NCBI GenBank assembly: GCA_001574975.1
Contig: KQ965748.1
Location: forward strand, 189,334 to 253,333
From: Gonapodya prolifera JEL478
Lineage: Eukaryota; Monoblepharomycota; Monoblepharidomycetes; Monoblepharidales; Gonapodyaceae
Length of the DNA: 64,000 bases
Direction of reading: 5' to 3'
Positions within the stretch are counted from its first letter, which is position 1. Every line of letters starts with the position of its first letter. The notes beneath the pieces are model-generated. The model searched no databases and was not told the DNA's origin. It was given only the letters and a program-made list of their open reading frames with translations. The translations under genes and the position numbers were made by a program. Below are positions 35,382 through 46,283 of this stretch, one piece after another.

Positions 35382-36160
35382 CCAGCGCCAGAGGCTTTAG
35401 ACTGATATTTCCCATTGAATTTTAATTAGATTTTGCATGCATAGTCGAAATCCGCGGTGTTGGGGGACACTCACTGGACCTGTTGTGGAGGCCCCGTGGT
35501 CACGCAACCATGCAAAAAGAAACCCAATCAAAGCAACCCAAACCACTGCGACCCCCCAAACCGAATCGCAAGAACGCAAAGACCCCAAGAATGAAGCTCT
35601 CTCCTCCGATATCCTACTGACTGCTCCGTTCGACCGTTCCCCGCTCCCATGTCGGTCTCCCGCTCCCCCCAGGCTTCCTCGAAGACACATAGCTCCATGG
35701 CGATGCAGTAAGCGGCGTGGTTAGGTGCGGTAGACTTCCCGGGTCCGTGTTCGGCTCCCGGCTTGCGACCCGGGATCAAAGCCGCTACGAACGCTAGGTC
35801 GCCCCCTCCGAAGCTGCGTCCATGCCCTTGTCGCCGCTCACTTTGTGGGCAAGAGTGAACACCCTTCGAGAGCTTGTACCAGGTGGACGGTCCTTAGCCA
35901 TCATGCGCTCATCGAGGTCCTCTTTTCTCGCCTCACCCATGGAATGGTCTTCCTGGAAAAACGTATGTTCGAATCGAGTCGAAACCACGCGAAACACATC
36001 CTTACTATCCCAAAGATGATTTCTAATGCTATTTGGTGGGTTCTTGACAGAGTGGATCACGAGCATTTCGATGCTGAGTTGTCTTTTGGTCGTTCTAGAT
36101 AACACGCTCACTTCTTGAATCACCGAGTTCCTATTCCGGCGCATTTTGAAGGGAAAATAC
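35382..36160 (+). repeat. Left inverted repeat arm
   Basis: Inverted copy of 43297-44069. It contains on the minus strand an uninterrupted frame of about 123 codons (35794-36165) with KRQLSIEMLVIHSVKNPPNS and HTFFQEDHSMGEARKEDLDE. The frame is shared with, but interrupted in, the other arm. I do not recognise the product. Confidence 0.75.
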
Positions 36161-38208
36161 CGCATGTGAGTCTCCTCAGCATTTGGCGACGATTGAGGAG
36201 TGTATTCTCATTGAAAACTGAATGTCATTGGTTCTTCAGTTCTCGTTCAAAGACTACTGCGGCACGCCACTCAACATATTCACCTCCACCTGATAAATGG
36301 TACGGAGTATGCTCAGGGCGTAAAGTTGGTGCAATGAAGAGAGGGCAATGGCCGGTGGAGGAAGCAAGAACATTGTGAGTGGCTCCCCTGCAACCTGTTT
36401 GAGCTCAACCTCCCTCATAAGCTTCGCCTTTCCTCTTCACTCGAACCACCTTGCCACGGCGATGATGCGACGAATGCACCAGTTTTTCCATTGAAAGAAT
36501 GTATCAACTATTCCCATCGTTCATATACATTGCATTCCTCGAATACTGTAGAGCTTGCTGTCTGCATTGCCCATGACTTTGCTCTGCCACACCACCTGGT
36601 GGTGGCTGTCACCCCTGCCTAGAATTCTGAAGCCCGTCACAAACGGATGAATCATTTAGCCGCAAAACTTTGCAACTCTCAACGCAACCCATTCGCGCAG
36701 ACGAGAGCCAGAGACACTCTAGTGAGTACGGTGCACTTCCGCGGAAAATGCTACATTTCGATTGAACGAATGCATTTTTGAAAGCGGCGCAGTCGCGACG
36801 TCGTTTGTCTCGTGGAGATTCATCCTTGTGATACCACAACGGTATTGCATTATCATTGTTACATAGTTGAGATGTATTATCACCATAAGCAACTTTGGGC
36901 TCTGGTATTAAAACATCAAAGATTAACCTCTCACAGAAAGCTTCCTGGGGAATCCAAGAATGAGCTCCAGCTCTTCACACCTCGTCGCAGGACCAACTTG
37001 TCCATACTAACTACATTGTTCGGTCCAGTTGCCCTCCTCTCTTCAACCTCCCTCCCGAAGTTCCCCACGTTTGGCCCTTGCTGTGAACTCATCCCAAGAT
37101 CGTGCAGACAGATCACGCCTGCAATACCCATTCATATTCCCCAAATTTCATATCCATTGCCAGTACTAAGAAAAAACTTGTAGCTACTCACCAAGGACCG
37201 TGTCAAACGATTACTTCCACACATTTCAAATTTGTGACTCCATGAATACCACGCGGACAACCAGCCCAAAGAGAGTAAACGGAATTCCGAAGCACCTGTT
37301 TGCAGCACAACTGTTGTTAAGGCGTGGCGGAGCTGACGTGGAAAGCACCATAGCCGCCAGGCTGCAAGGTAGCCAACAGTGGCAAGGAGTGAGTATCAAA
37401 GGTATGTTGTAACACATGTGAGCACCTGGAAAAAGATGAAGGTTTTGAGTGAAGCAAAGCCAGACTTCCCAATTATTGTTCAATTGGACAAGTTCTCACC
37501 TACCTAGCCTTCCTCAAGCTGGCTCAGCATGCAAACTGTCCACGAAACAGGTAAGAAGTACTTACTCCATTCTCGTTGCCCCCACCGGCTGGTTGCCAGC
37601 TCTCCATGCTCAGCAGAGTGGCACTGCATAAACCAGGCAGCAACTTTTTAACGATTTATGGGTAACGGGGAAAATACACTCAGAAGCTACCCAGCGGTTA
37701 CGTTGGTGAGTAAAATAACTTCAACATGTTGAGTATAAGCATTCCAATAACTGACACCCCAATTCGCCTCACCTCAAACACATCAAACCACATCTGCCCT
37801 ATCCTTCATGTTGAAATCACGAAAATCTGATTCCATGAAGTCTCCAGAGACCTCTCCTCCATCGTTCTTTCCTCCTTCCCCTCAAAGACGCCTCCGTGAG
37901 CACGATGCGGCGGAACTCATAAGCAGCAAGGTTAATGATGGAGCTTGGAGCTCATCTATGCCATAGCCCTTATAGCAAGGTAAGTCTATCAGCTGACCTA
38001 GTGGTGACACAGTGACTTTCGACGCCATGCTGTCACACTGACATCCACTAACGTGGAGTATATAGTGTAGTATGAGTGTTGGGTATTAGCTGCTGTGCCA
38101 CTACTGTGGCCATGGGTTTAGATGTGCACACCTGCAGGACGTGCCCTAAGTTTGGCATCACGTTCCTGCAGGTGAGTTCTATGCACATTACGTCTTGCTA
38201 TGTACATC
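36142..38208 (+). repeat. First copy of a 2067-bp exact repeat (assembly overlap)
   Basis: Matches 38210-40276 at a constant offset of 2068 with no difference seen. The junction is a single N at 38209. The contents are low in coding character. Several short frames of 60-123 codons occur identically in both copies and are not supported as genes. Confidence 0.9.
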
Positions 38209-38209
38209 N

Positions 38210-40276
38210 CATTTTGAAGGGAAAATACCGCATGTGAGTCTCCTCAGCATTTGGCGACGATTGAGGAGTGTATTCTCATTGAAAACTGAATGTCATTGGT
38301 TCTTCAGTTCTCGTTCAAAGACTACTGCGGCACGCCACTCAACATATTCACCTCCACCTGATAAATGGTACGGAGTATGCTCAGGGCGTAAAGTTGGTGC
38401 AATGAAGAGAGGGCAATGGCCGGTGGAGGAAGCAAGAACATTGTGAGTGGCTCCCCTGCAACCTGTTTGAGCTCAACCTCCCTCATAAGCTTCGCCTTTC
38501 CTCTTCACTCGAACCACCTTGCCACGGCGATGATGCGACGAATGCACCAGTTTTTCCATTGAAAGAATGTATCAACTATTCCCATCGTTCATATACATTG
38601 CATTCCTCGAATACTGTAGAGCTTGCTGTCTGCATTGCCCATGACTTTGCTCTGCCACACCACCTGGTGGTGGCTGTCACCCCTGCCTAGAATTCTGAAG
38701 CCCGTCACAAACGGATGAATCATTTAGCCGCAAAACTTTGCAACTCTCAACGCAACCCATTCGCGCAGACGAGAGCCAGAGACACTCTAGTGAGTACGGT
38801 GCACTTCCGCGGAAAATGCTACATTTCGATTGAACGAATGCATTTTTGAAAGCGGCGCAGTCGCGACGTCGTTTGTCTCGTGGAGATTCATCCTTGTGAT
38901 ACCACAACGGTATTGCATTATCATTGTTACATAGTTGAGATGTATTATCACCATAAGCAACTTTGGGCTCTGGTATTAAAACATCAAAGATTAACCTCTC
39001 ACAGAAAGCTTCCTGGGGAATCCAAGAATGAGCTCCAGCTCTTCACACCTCGTCGCAGGACCAACTTGTCCATACTAACTACATTGTTCGGTCCAGTTGC
39101 CCTCCTCTCTTCAACCTCCCTCCCGAAGTTCCCCACGTTTGGCCCTTGCTGTGAACTCATCCCAAGATCGTGCAGACAGATCACGCCTGCAATACCCATT
39201 CATATTCCCCAAATTTCATATCCATTGCCAGTACTAAGAAAAAACTTGTAGCTACTCACCAAGGACCGTGTCAAACGATTACTTCCACACATTTCAAATT
39301 TGTGACTCCATGAATACCACGCGGACAACCAGCCCAAAGAGAGTAAACGGAATTCCGAAGCACCTGTTTGCAGCACAACTGTTGTTAAGGCGTGGCGGAG
39401 CTGACGTGGAAAGCACCATAGCCGCCAGGCTGCAAGGTAGCCAACAGTGGCAAGGAGTGAGTATCAAAGGTATGTTGTAACACATGTGAGCACCTGGAAA
39501 AAGATGAAGGTTTTGAGTGAAGCAAAGCCAGACTTCCCAATTATTGTTCAATTGGACAAGTTCTCACCTACCTAGCCTTCCTCAAGCTGGCTCAGCATGC
39601 AAACTGTCCACGAAACAGGTAAGAAGTACTTACTCCATTCTCGTTGCCCCCACCGGCTGGTTGCCAGCTCTCCATGCTCAGCAGAGTGGCACTGCATAAA
39701 CCAGGCAGCAACTTTTTAACGATTTATGGGTAACGGGGAAAATACACTCAGAAGCTACCCAGCGGTTACGTTGGTGAGTAAAATAACTTCAACATGTTGA
39801 GTATAAGCATTCCAATAACTGACACCCCAATTCGCCTCACCTCAAACACATCAAACCACATCTGCCCTATCCTTCATGTTGAAATCACGAAAATCTGATT
39901 CCATGAAGTCTCCAGAGACCTCTCCTCCATCGTTCTTTCCTCCTTCCCCTCAAAGACGCCTCCGTGAGCACGATGCGGCGGAACTCATAAGCAGCAAGGT
40001 TAATGATGGAGCTTGGAGCTCATCTATGCCATAGCCCTTATAGCAAGGTAAGTCTATCAGCTGACCTAGTGGTGACACAGTGACTTTCGACGCCATGCTG
40101 TCACACTGACATCCACTAACGTGGAGTATATAGTGTAGTATGAGTGTTGGGTATTAGCTGCTGTGCCACTACTGTGGCCATGGGTTTAGATGTGCACACC
40201 TGCAGGACGTGCCCTAAGTTTGGCATCACGTTCCTGCAGGTGAGTTCTATGCACATTACGTCTTGCTATGTACATC
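38210..40276 (+). repeat. Second copy of the 2067-bp exact repeat (assembly overlap)
   Basis: Begins immediately after the N at 38209 with the same bases as position 36142 and ends at the same base as position 38208, after which unique sequence resumes. Two contig ends that overlap but were scaffolded with a minimal gap give exactly this picture. Confidence 0.9.
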
Positions 40277-41183
40277 TGATCATATATACACGTTCCTGCA
40301 GTTTACAGGCTCGTGCAGCTCACCTAGGTTGTGTAGCACATGCCTTAGTCTGTCCGTTCACAGCAACAGGGACCAACCTACCATTGGGCATCACCGGTTT
40401 GGTGAGGAAGGCTTGAAGGGGCAAGTAATGGCTTCCACGTTGACATACTAAGGTCAAGGGGTGGTTGATTGGGAGCCTGTTGTGCATTCACATTGATGAA
40501 CGATCGCAAGGGGTTTAATTAACATATATTGGGTTCACTCCCCCCATGCATGGCCCCTCCCCCAGAACCAAGCCAAAAACCTCCCCATTACACATCTTTT
40601 GCACTCTCCTTGCCCTCGCCACTGTGTCCCTTCTCGCCCTCCTCCGCATTGGTACCAAGTGCCTTGAAAGTCTCAATGATCAACACCGCGCAGTCGGGAG
40701 ACCACCCACACCAGGGAAAGAACTGAACAGATAACCATTGTTCTAGGGAGGAACCGCGTGGGTCGTGCAGTGGGGTGCTGTCTTTGTGCCAGATTTGAGG
40801 ACCCTGGGCTGTATGACAGGGAGAGTTAGGAACTAGAGATGTGGTGTTGGAGGCAAAGGAACACAAGAGTGTTTGCCAATGAGGAGGAGTTGCATTTTGG
40901 GACCGGGGTTCTCAGATGAGAGTGGAGCACCTCGCCTGTTTCAAGATTCCCAAGACATTGGATAACTTCCGCCTGGCCATATTTCAGGTCAAGAGTGCAG
41001 AGGAGTCCCATCTTGAAATAAAGAAATTTGAGAGGAATATTGTCTTACTATTTGGCAATCGAATCTTCTCACCATCTCCCATGCATGTGTGGTTTGTGGG
41101 GGCCGCCAACCAACAAACGCACTTGCCACCAGGCACAACTTGCTAGACCAGCTTAGAAAGGCACTGGACTCTAGGGTGCTCTG

Positions 41184-42910
41184 TCAAAGAAAAACGCCGG
41201 ATTTGCCACACTGCAGGTTGATTCCAGAGAGATCATCGAACCATACAGCACCATAGAGCTCCAAGGACACTTTCAGTGACAATCTTCTATAGCTTTTTGC
41301 CATTGTGGAAAAAGGTTGCCGAAAGCTCCTCCCAGTCTCACATATGGAATCAATCACAGTTGTCATTCCAGAGGCCCGGCACTCTGAATGCATTGTTCCC
41401 GCTTGCTGGCAAATGCCATTGGACAAAGAAAGTACGAAAATCTTTCCCAAGTCGCATGACAGTGGATCCATTGGCGATGCAAATAATCCAAATTTCATCC
41501 CCAATTTGAGAATAATTTAATCAATTGTGCGATCACTAGAGTCCGTTGAGGAATTGAGGATGTTGGACGTGCACATTACCACTAAAACGCAAGAGTTTGA
41601 ATTGCAACTCACCTGTCGCCTGCACTCCTGCAAGATGGTCCAACACCATGCCTCAAGCAAACTTCTGGTCGCATCCGAGTCCGACCAAGAGAAACGTCTT
41701 GCAGCCTACCTGATCCATTCAACCAACAACCTCCTTCCTCAACGCCGCCAGGCTGGGTCTTAACACCGCGACTCACTGCCACCCAGTGCTTGGTCAGCGC
41801 AGCCTTTGGAGGGCCTTCTGCACGAACGGCAGCATGCAGCAGCACCAGCTAGGGGCGCCAACGCCATGGAAAAAACACAAGACGAGTGATGGGGGCAGCG
41901 ATGCCAGAACTGACAAGGCGGTCCACACCAGCCTGAAGCTCCCTTGAAGCCGCGTCCGCATAGGTTAGCGATCGAGCTTCAAGCACTTTTTCCCAGCGCA
42001 ACCTCCGCGGCCTCGCAAGGGGACAGGCCGTCCGGGACGGTGGAGATAGCGGCTTCGTGTGTGAGGGACTCAAGCGAGGCGGTGGTGGTCCTACAAGGAG
42101 GGCCAGCAGTGTGTCGGCCGCAGACAGTGCGAGGGGGTGTGGTGTGTGAGAGGGCAAGGAGGGCCAAGTGCAGGGTGAAGAAAGGATAGGTTGTGGACGT
42201 GATGTGCACGGTTGGGATGGTGGAGGAGGAGTTGGGTGAGAGGGTGTTGGCACTTGTGGGGAGTATTGTCATTGGGAGAATGGAATGTGAAACGTCGAGC
42301 GTATGTAGTGCCAGGACTGTTCACTCACCACCGTTGGTACACAATATAGCAGCTGGACTGTCGTGACTGCCCGTTGCGACGTATTACCCGCACGGAAGCC
42401 CAAAAGATCGTACATAGCGCATCGCACTTTTGGGGCAATTGGTTCACGTAGCAGGGAAACTATCAAGTTCAAATGCATGGATGAAATGCAAAGTCACTCA
42501 CAGTGTCTGCCCAAAGTCTTTTCGTTGTTTCTCTGCATTGTTGTCGTCCTCCATCACGTCCTCGCACCATTTCCCAGCCGTGAAAGCACGATATGAAATG
42601 ATCATCCAGGACCAACACTGAGTTACTGCCTCCTGGCCCGGAACATCCACCAAATTTGACCTGAAAATCGACTGTGGGAGACTTGGTCAAGGAATAGCAC
42701 TGGATTCCGCAGAGCTTGTGACACGACGGTGACTCTCCATCCCGATTGCGATCGTCGAACCAGACAGTGCCATAATTGTCCAGTGACATCGCCAGAACAG
42801 TATTCTCTCTTTCCTCCCAGGTTCTTGCAAGAGCGTTGCCCAAGACTCCACCCGGTTGGATATTATCAGCTTTTGACAATTTGCAGGTGAAAGCTGAGGT
42901 CAGATACAAT
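41184..42910 (-). other. Interior of the element: two related coding-like segments
   Basis: On the minus strand, 42910-42469 reads TCKLSKADNIQPGGVLGNAL, then MSLDNYGTVWFDDRNRDGES and SYRMHFISCFHGWE-like residues. The segment at 41504-41184 ends KVSLELYGAVWFDDLSGINL. The shared S(L)xxYGxVWFDD plus a nearby Cys suggests two copies of one module in a multi-exon gene or gene remnant. I do not recognise the fold. A continuous gene model could not be drawn. The rest of 40277-43296 shows only short frames. Confidence 0.3.
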
Positions 42911-43126
42911 TCAATTGGCACATAAAACAACTTCGTGAAGAATGCAGATGATATGAAATGTATGTGAACAATTTCCATAGGGTTTACATGCTTCAAGTGC
43001 TAAAACTGTCGTATTCGTTGCGCCATCGTTAATGGGTCTAGCTGGGCAGGGAGACGTAATAGCATCGCGCGTGAGAGGAGGAAAAGCGAGCAGAGTATTA
43101 AAACGGGAGAAAGTCCGAAATGCACA

Positions 43127-43785
43127 CATAACCACGCCGCTTACTGCATTGCCATGGAGCTGTGTGTCTTTGAGAAAGCTCGGAGGGGAGGGGATTTGGC
43201 GGCGGTGGGTTCGAATCTGAACAAGGACGACAAATGAGCTCGATACAAATTCGAATCGGCACGAAATGTCCGAGAAACTCACACAGATTTCTCCCTTCAA
43301 ATTGCGCCGGAATAGGAACTCGGTGATTCAAGAAGTGAGTGCGTTATCTAGAACGACCAAAAGACAACTCAGCATCAAAATGCTCGCGATCCACTCTGTC
43401 AAGAACCCACCAAATAGCATTAGAATACATCTTTGGGATAGTGAGGATGTGTTTCGCGTGGTTTCGACTCGATTCAAACATACATTTTTCCAGGAAGACC
43501 ATTCCATGGGTGAGGTGAGATAAGAGGACCTCGACGAGCGCATGATGGCTAAGGACCGTCCACCTGGTACAAGCTCTCGAAGGGTGTTCACTCTTGCCCA
43601 CAAAGTGAGCGGCGACAAGGGCATGGACGCAGCTTCGGAGGGGGCGACCTGGCGTTCGTAGCGGCTTGATCCCGGGTCGCAAGCCGGGAGCCGAACACGG
43701 GCCCGGGAAGTCTACCGCACCTAACCACGCCGCTTACTGCATCGCCATGGAGCTATGTGTCTTCGAGGAAGCCTGGGGGCGAGCG
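43127..43785 (+). repeat. ~60-bp direct repeat inside and next to the right arm
   Basis: aaccacgccgcttactgca followed by a purine-rich segment occurs at about 43127-43190 and again at about 43722-43785 with roughly 88% identity. A third, inverted copy lies in the left arm near 35655-35720. The 43127 copy is just inside the right arm and so is extra to the inverted-repeat structure. Confidence 0.55.
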
Positions 43786-44069
43786 GGAGACAGACAAGGG
43801 AGCGGGGAACGGTCGAACGGGGCAGTCAGTAGGATATCGGAGGAGAGAGCTTCATTCTTCGGGTCTTTGCGTTCTTGCGATTTGGTTTGGGGGGTCGCAC
43901 TGGTTTGGGTTGCTTTGATTGGGTTTCTTTTTTGCATGGTTGCGTGACCACGGGGCCTCCCACAACAGGGTCCAGTGAGTGTCCCCCAATAAACGCGGAT
44001 TTCGACTATGCATGCAAAATCTAATTAAAATTCAATGGGAAATATCAGTCCGAAGCCTCTGGTGCTGGC
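43297..44069 (-). repeat. Right inverted repeat arm
   Basis: Inverted counterpart of 35382-36160. Differences are scattered substitutions and a few single-base indels, for example tttattggggg against gtgttggggg near the outer end. The divergence says that the two arms are not a recent assembly duplicate. Confidence 0.75.
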
Positions 44070-44390
44070 TTGCGGCGTCTACGTGAAGCTGTCTCTGAGA
44101 AAAGGTGCCTGCCCGCTCCTGCCCCTTGCTTCGGACTTGTGACATCATAACGCCGCCCGTCCAATCGCGCCAGGCAGCTTGCCATAGGCGCGAGTTTATG
44201 AGAAAGAAAATTTGTGAGACTTTCACTGCGTTTGATTAAAGTTCGGCCGAGATGTCTCAATCCTTTGAGGACTTCACCAAACACTTCTTTGCAATTGTAA
44301 GGAGCCGATAATGTCCAGAACTATGGCACGACGCAAGAGGGAAATTGCTGCGTTGACGCTGTTTGTTTCGTGAGAGACACAACTTACAAC

Positions 44391-45520
44391 TCATATCATC
44401 ATTCCAAAAGCGCAAACTTCGCCTGCGTTTGTGACAGCGTGCTTCGCAGTACCGTCAGGGTTTTCAAAAAGACCCAAGAAGCGACCAAGCCACAGGTGGC
44501 AGGTATCACAATGTTCCTGGCACAGTAGTATCGTCATCTCATCCCAGGTGAGCGATTGCAAAGTCGGTAATTGTGAGGGCTGAGTGTGTTGTGAGCCGTG
44601 TGGGGAGATATCGAAATGCGGGGTCGGGGTCACGTGACTTTGTGAACTTGTCAGGGCCTTTCTGACATAATGACACCAACACCTTGAGAGGTGACCAGAA
44701 CGTTCCCGGGCTTCAGGTCGGTATGCTTCACCAGAACAACGCCGTGGAGATATGCCATGTCTCTGGCGAGATCGTAGAGCTGAAGAATTTGTTTGGACGT
44801 GGATTTCTCAGGTGACGAAGGTTCCAAAAACACGAGGCCTCACCAAGCCCAAGCACTCCTTGTGATATCGTCCATCGTCACCATGACACTTCTCCTTGTA
44901 CCGTTTGAGATAATCTTCGGTGTTCCCGTTTGCCATTATGGGAGAAACAGAAAAGGGTCTCCCGTTCACGTCGTTGCCGACTCCATAGAGAAGAAGGACG
45001 AATGGAGACGACATCGTGTACCACACGAACGCCCCTCTGTCAAAGTCCTGTCCGGAAAGAGAAGAGATGGTTGTAGGTTTGTGATTGCTTTGGGGAGACG
45101 AGTACAAGATATTATGTAACACGGGAACGCACCTTCCTCGTGTATCCTGATTCCACTCCATCCTCTGCGGAGAGTGTTCGAGTCGCCCTTCCAGAGCGCT
45201 GGACCAGTGTTCTGCCCATGCCGCGTGTGCGGGATTCAGCACCAAAATGTGCCCTCAGGGCTGGTACAGCTGGTTGTTGTCGAGTTTCCGTTCCCGTGAA
45301 GGACTCTGCCGACGGGGCAAACTGTTGCACATATAATCGATCTATTGCGGAGGCGTTCTTCCCAAACGCGCGAGATTCAGCCAGAACGACTTGCTTCCAC
45401 CATCCACAATACACGGAGCCATATCCTCCGCTGCCGAGTTTGATGCCACTCCATTCGATCTCAGAAGGGTCCACTTCCCAGAACTCGGGCACGCATAGAT
45501 TGATAGCAGTGGGTGAATGC
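44391..45520 (-). pseudogene. Degenerate protein kinase (TKL-like), probably truncated
   Basis: The minus strand shows VPEFWEVDPSEIEWSGIKLG then SGGYGSVYCGWWKQ, a standard glycine-rich loop of tyrosine-kinase-like kinases. A middle exon carries LLLYGVGNDVNGRPFSVSPI and NGNTEDYLKRYKEK. The next has DLARDMAYLHGVVLVKHTDL followed by KPGNVLV, the catalytic loop (HxDLKPxN). After an intron LTITDFAIAH stands where DFG is expected, that is DFA. The next exon ends AGEVCAFGMMI, the aF-helix region, and stops, leaving no C-terminal third of the kinase domain. The VAVK lysine region is not clear. Both the DFA and the early end point to a pseudokinase or a gene broken near the repeat element. Confidence 0.5.
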
Positions 45521-46006
45521 TACAGGCTCGCTGTACCATCCCGTTTTTCATCTGGACACGCCACTTTACACCCGACCAGTACCCTGTCATTATCCTCATC
45601 TGGGGGGGATTCCCGATCGTTGCTTCCATTACCAAGAACAGTGACGCTCAGGCAGCGGGAGGTGCGACTTCTTTCCTTGCTGTGAACAGATTACAGGCTA
45701 ACACTGTCCACACCAAAATAAGTGCGCCTCTCTCCACCAACAGACTTCATGCTCCTCACGAGTGGAACTCTCAACACACTCATCTTCTTCCTCATCGACC
45801 CCACTGCCTACAAACTCGCTTCAGCCATGCTCGAAGCCATCGAAATCACCCATTACAAACGCATCGGAGTGTCACGGTACAGCAAACGCCAGCACGAAGA
45901 CTACGTCGCGCCCAGTGAGTGGGCGTTGTACGTTGCGACGATCGGGAGGCATGTGCTTCTAGGGGTCAAAAAGACGACGGCGAGGTGGGGCGCGGATGGA
46001 ATGTAG
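45517..46006 (+). pseudogene. C-terminal fragment of a seven-helix receptor-like gene
   Basis: Two exons give HFTPDQYPVIILIWGGFPIV then, after a short intron ending at about 45740, LTSGTLNTLIFFLIDPTAYK followed by the hydrophilic tail HYKRIGVSRYSKRQHEDYVA and a stop at 46006. The pattern QYPxxxLxxxGGxxxS plus SGxLNxxIFFxxxPT recurs in TM6-TM7 of the 7TM gene at 48.5-50.1 kb, so the two are paralogous. No TM1-TM5 exons are visible upstream, where the kinase remnant occupies the other strand. It is therefore a partial gene, possibly still transcribed. Confidence 0.45.
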
Positions 46007-46283
46007 GGCGCCGGAAGCTCTACAATTCGAATGAACTCGTTTGATTTTTGAGGGGATATATTTTTGCTACTGCGTGTCATCCACTCCGATTTGAATGGGA
46101 AGTCCCAATTACGTTTTCGGACAACTGTAAACCGCTAGTAATAACCATCGAGTAGATCTTAGTGTCGACCAAGGTGTAGATGAGGGGGGAAGCTTGTAGT
46201 TACCGAGGGACTTGAATTAGACTTTACTTTTAGGACCCGGCACCCGCGAATATTTCCATCCGATTCCAACACGTTACCGGTTG

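Larger units (their letters stand above)
35382..44069. mobile_element. Large element or duplicated block with ~775-bp inverted terminal repeats
   Basis: The left arm (35382-36160) and right arm (43297-44069) are inverted copies at about 95% identity by eye, starting with ccagaggctt at both outer ends and running through tgatatttcccattgaattt. The arms enclose about 7.1 kb, of which 2.07 kb is a false duplication, so the real element is about 6.6 kb. No transposase, integrase or reverse transcriptase is recognisable. No target-site duplication could be fixed. It could be a non-autonomous DNA transposon, a foldback element or a host inverted duplication. Decayed genes on both sides suggest an old insertion or rearrangement site. 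Confidence 0.5.

Noticed and set aside
35700-35800. tRNA-like sequence in the inverted arms (ttcggctcccggcttgcgacc)
   Set aside because: No acceptor, anticodon or T-arm pairing could be built around it.
36142-40276. A genuine recent tandem duplication
   Set aside because: Exact identity over 2067 bp meeting at a single N is better explained by overlapping contig ends.
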